Source: Protonemura montana | Taxonomy: Eukaryota; Arthropoda; Insecta; Plecoptera; Nemouridae | Direction of reading: 5' to 3' | DNA length: 64,000 nucleotides | Assembly (NCBI GenBank): GCA_947568835.1 | Contig: OX387607.1 | Coordinates: 9,501,701 to 9,565,700, forward strand | Shown: positions 60,471 through 64,000 of the stretch, piece after piece | Numbering within the stretch: the first letter of the stretch is position 1 | Layout of the letters: the number at the start of each line of letters is the position of its first letter | The notes under the pieces: model-generated | Told to the model about the DNA's origin: nothing | The model's database searches: none | Seen by the model: the letters and a program-made list of their open reading frames with translations, nothing else | Program-made: the position numbers and the translations under genes

Positions 60471-62726
60471 TGTCCGACAGTTTTCTTTTGCTCTAAAGGT
60501 CTTTTCGTGCCAAGATATTTTGTATTTTGATCTATTTGAAGAATTTTTGTACCATTTATAACAATATTGGGATTCAAATTTTTTTTTTAACTACTTTGTT
60601 TATGTTAATTGGTGTTTACGAATTACTTTGTTTCGAGTTTTTGGTGAAGCTTAGCTTTGCCGTCGTCATCAAGTAATAAAAAAAAAATCCTTAGTATTAC
60701 TATTTTTTCTAGTATGTGTTTTGTTTAGTAAGAACCACCAATTTCAAACCCATTGCTCGAATTTGGTCGCAATAGTTTCATGGCTAAAATGGATCGAGAT
60801 TACCATAAAATTGGTGGTTCTAATAAAACAGATACCTACTTTAGCAGATTGTAAAAATCTATTTCAATTTTAATTCAAGTGTGACATTCGATAATTCCCT
60901 GAACGCCGTGACAGTGTGAATCATTGCAAAAGAAAGCTTAGTTTCAGTTAAGTTTTAATGACACATCTTGACTTTAGACAGGCACTCTCCGCTTATCAAG
61001 CCAATGCAAGTTAGTGGTCATGTGAATGTGGTTTTTTAGGTTATCAAATAAATTTAGGATATCTGGAAACAATGATAATGAGAGAAAGCCGGTCCGCGTA
61101 ACCGTCAACCAAGTATCTATTGACTTTGAACGAAATCGATCTCGTTATTTGTAATTTGACCGCCATTTTGAGATTCAAGTTCAATTCTGAAAATCATGCT
61201 CGGAAATTGGACTTTCTTATGCATGCATTTTGTTTCTCAGCGGTAGCAAAACACAAAAACAGACTGTCATATCAATTTAGCTAAAACGAGATCTTGTTAT
61301 GTCGCTGTCAGATCAAGTAGAAAACATTCTGGGTTTTTTTTTTTGTTGCTGTGTGGATCGAAATGTGACGTGTACACCTGCGTGAGTGCTCAGGATTAAA
61401 ACGCTTCTTTAGTGTCCTCCAGATCATTAACTTTGGCACACTTTGTTTTTTTTTCAGAAGGCGAGCCCAAGAATTAGAAATGATTTCCATAATTTATAGC
61501 TGCGATATTGAATACATGTGTGTCCATGTTAGACAAATTCTCTAAGACGTTTTTTTTCTTGATCTAATTTTCTTGATCTTTGTTATTGTCATGATGGTTT
61601 GAGTCGGAATTTTTATTTAATTCTGTGTGGAACTTGAAACTGTTAAGCTAAAGCTTGCGTCTAATCTTTAATGTTAATCTCATTAGGTGAGATTTCAGTA
61701 AGTGATGATCCGGATTAAAGTTTTAATCTCACAGTCACTTTGCACGCTCTAGAAGAGGAAAGATTCTAGATGGATTTTTTTCTTTGCACATCCGTGAATT
61801 AGCAAAAGAATGCTAATGTCCATTAGAGGCAACGATCGCACCGATAACTTAGCTATCTTCTCTGATCATGTTTACTTTTTAAAACAACATTTCGTCGGCC
61901 GTAGGATAAATTAAACTCTAATTGTTATATTCCTTTTCTCTATGACTCATCATAAATTTGAAATAATTTTTACCAGTCATTACGAGATGAACATAAATAA
62001 TAGCACATTTTAACACACCTATTAATTATCTGACGAAGCCCATTGAAGATTTCATAAATCACAAAGCAGCACTACACGTAATTATACTACGGCAAATATT
62101 TCGTGCATCACATCTCGAATTATTTCATTTTTGCCGAAGAAATTTTGGGAAAATCCAGACTTTTTTTTTACCTTTCAGATCACGTAGATACTTTCGATCA
62201 TAGTAAACTATTTCTACAAGACAGGGATCCCACTCACTCGCATTCTTCTCTCAGCGAAAGGATGATCTATGTTTTGATTCGCTTTCTGACTTAAATATCT
62301 CAACATTTTTTTACTTATGTTCCAAGATTTCATAAATACTGACAACTTATGAAATCTGCAAATAACATGAAATAATATTATGGAAATACATCATAAACTA
62401 AAAAAAAATATTTTTCACAGTCATGAACTGAACTGCGTTTTTATATAAAAGTAACTCAATTGATTTTCCAACAGAAAAACAATGCTGAAAACAATTCGAA
62501 TTTCACCGAAGAAATCGTAAGAGGAAGGAAAACCAGATACAAAAATATAGAAAAACAATTGTCACCCTTTTTGCTTTTTTTGTGAGTCCCTTGTGTCTCC
62601 GTTCTAGTTCATATCTCAATGCTGTCTAATACGAAATACAATAAATTGGAGACACATAACTCATTAGCGAAACGAAATCATGGAACTTATAGAGATGAAA
62701 TTCTATGAAATTGCATAGAACTGTTT

Positions 62727-63080
62727 GGAGTGTTGGAAACACAGGTTCTCGTGAGATCACCGAAGTTAAGCAACACATGGATCAGTTATTGGATAGGTGA
62801 CCATGTCATCCACATAAGGAGAGAGGTTGGAGTAATAAAAGTTGGAACAACAACTTCATTCGCTTTGCTTATCAACCTCGACAGGATGCAGGTTCGCTTT
62901 GCACTGGCATTCGGAAGGGACGCTAAGCCGGTGGTCTACTTGGTACACCGGGTTATCCCTCCTCCTTTTTAGGCTAAATTATGTTAATTTTCATCCTCAT
63001 TCATTTCATTCCTCTCATTCACCGACACCATAAGACCAGTGCCACAGAACCCGTTGTCAAAACAGCGCATCATTGAACTC
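62727..63080 (+). repeat. 5S-rRNA-headed SINE, single head
   Basis: Head 62727-62815 (TTGGAAACACAGGTTCTCGT, GATCACCGAAGTTAAGCAAC, GGATAGGTGACCAT), body with AGCCGGTGGTCTACTTGGTA and TTATCCCTCCTCCTTTTTAG, a C/T-rich CATCCTCATTCATTTCATTC tract and tail GAACCCGTTGTCAAAACAGC. Same family as 23151-23603, opposite strand. Confidence 0.8.
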
Positions 63081-63266
63081 CGCAAATCAATATCAATTAC
63101 AAAATTACAAATGCCATTATTTTTGAGGGTACTAAAAAACTTTACACGGAAGAAATTCTCCTATTCTAACAGTCGGGAACTTCCAGTTAAATCTAATTAG
63201 ATTACCTAATCGACTGTTTCCTGCGTGAACCTGCCTCGCGCCAGACAATTCGGCAGACATGCGTGT

Positions 63267-63292
63267 GGGGAGGGGGGGGGGGGGGGGGGGGG
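63267..63292 (+). repeat. Poly-G run
   Basis: Four G, one A, then 21 consecutive G. It may form a G-quadruplex, and its length is likely unreliable in sequencing. Confidence 0.9.
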
Positions 63293-63491
63293 ATTAAACT
63301 GTCCGACCGTGAAAACATAACTGCCCACATCCTCTGCACAATCCAATTTCCGATCTCCAAAGAATGAAACGATTCCTCGGTCCACGCGTCAATAATTAAA
63401 CTCTTTTCATGCTTTTGCCACCACCCATCGCCGCTTGCACTCAAGGCGAGGCCATCGAGAAAGTCTTCCCGGACCTTTCTTATATCGACAG

Positions 63492-63752
63492 GTCATCAAT
63501 GGTTGCCCCTCGAACGGTCAATTGCGGCTGAAAGCGAATAAGAAACATTGTTTTGGGAGTTTGCTAGCCGAAAGTGATCAAACTTATTTGGAATGTCACC
63601 CCGCCACCGGGCTAACTCAATGGAAGAAAGAACTGAAAACCTACGCGGTGACGGTCAAGAAAAGCAATCAAAATACCGGTGAAAGTGTATCAATTAAAGC
63701 ACACTTCAATAGCGATGTGAATGGTTACTCAGAATTTAATATATACGATTGA
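63492..63752 (+). CDS. Candidate terminal exon of an unidentified gene, 86 codons plus stop
   Basis: An acceptor with pyrimidines (CCTTTCTTATATCGACAG) is followed by an open frame VINGCPSNGQLRLKANKKHC, continuing FGSLLAESDQTYLECHPATG and TYAVTVKKSNQNTGESVSIK and ending NGYSEFNIYD. Three Cys and balanced codon use differ from the low-complexity array. There is no Met in the frame, so upstream exons are required and were not found. The frame is open further left to 63396. A second frame just before it (AIEKVFPDLSYIDRSSMVAP) also looks coding, so a frameshifted pseudogene is possible. Family not recognised. Confidence 0.4.
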   Translation, partial: VINGCPSNGQLRLKANKKHCFGSLLAESDQTYLECHPATGLTQWKKELKTYAVTVKKSNQNTGESVSIKAHFNSDVNGYSEFNIYD

Positions 63753-64000
63753 CTTTGACTTTACAAATGTGAACAATAATTCGTCTCGCCTTGTCAAACA
63801 CTTTCAGAGCATGCAAAAGTATCGACTTATTTGTGTATTATCCTGTCCAATAGAGTCACGTTGTTGCAATTTTAAATTAAGTGCTCTTTTAGTGCATTTT
63901 TAGTGTACTTCTAGAGTCTTCACGAAGACACGCGACGCTAGCTCGCGATTTGCATGACTGCCAAGTTTCTTTAGGCAGTGCTATTTGATTTCTTGGAATG

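Larger units (their letters stand above)
59985..63491. other. Right-hand intergenic region
   Basis: Contains R1 copy 3 (60365-60470), a 5S-SINE (62727-63080) and a poly-G run (63272-63292). Upstream exons for the 63492-63752 segment should be here if it is a real gene, but none could be placed. Confidence 0.4.

Noticed and set aside
1..64000. CRISPR arrays, bacterial operons, rRNA operons or intact tRNA genes
   Set aside because: None seen; 5S similarity is confined to SINE heads and tRNA-like pieces do not fold into complete tRNAs.

Overview
This is a 64 kb piece of an insect nuclear genome. The evidence is spliced genes with GT-AG introns, strong TATA promoters, AT-rich intergenic DNA, dispersed SINE-like repeats, an ADRM1/Rpn13 gene and many secreted low-complexity proteins of cuticle type. 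The order of insect cannot be read with confidence; a beetle is my first guess. Nothing bacterial, viral or CRISPR-like is present.

Layout. The left edge (1-3060, minus) is almost all of the gene for the proteasomal ubiquitin receptor ADRM1/Rpn13, with seven exons and the last one running off the window. From 3.9 to 59.7 kb there is an array of nine secreted, repeat-rich, cysteine-poor proteins, here called A to I, all on the minus strand: A 3927-5395 (Gly/His), B 8759-11159 (SYGGP plus Pro/Val), C 19992-22278 (Ala-rich helical), D 24081-26357 (Gln/Tyr then very acidic), E 28931-32738 (His/Gln with a long polyQ), F 34628-36100 (Gln/Pro/Asn), G 39682-41866 plus an unplaced first exon (Gln/Tyr), H 50419-52523 (Gln/Tyr/Pro), I 57296-59679 (resilin-like SSYGAP). 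Eight of the nine have a tiny first exon of 4-13 codons, usually MK plus two residues, then a phase-0 intron, then the hydrophobic core of the signal peptide. The same eight have a TATA box upstream of that exon. Four carry a KRG dibasic site shortly after the signal peptide. This reads as one old tandem family whose secretion exon and promoter are kept while the mature proteins have diverged beyond recognition. They are probably cuticle, adhesive or other extracellular-matrix proteins.

The only complete gene on the plus strand (15380-17227) sits inside the array. It encodes a 139-residue HMG-box protein with a lysine-rich tail, most like the insect protamine-like MST-HMG-box proteins of sperm chromatin.

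The long intergenic stretches hold dispersed repeats: a 5S-rRNA-headed SINE family (five copies and one fragment, some with two or three tandem 5S heads), five other families recognised from copies within the window (R1-R5), a TCA microsatellite, a poly-G run and three tRNA-like fragments. Two exon-like islands (56.4 kb and 63.5-63.75 kb, plus) and one frameshifted coding relic (8.0-8.3 kb) could not be assigned.
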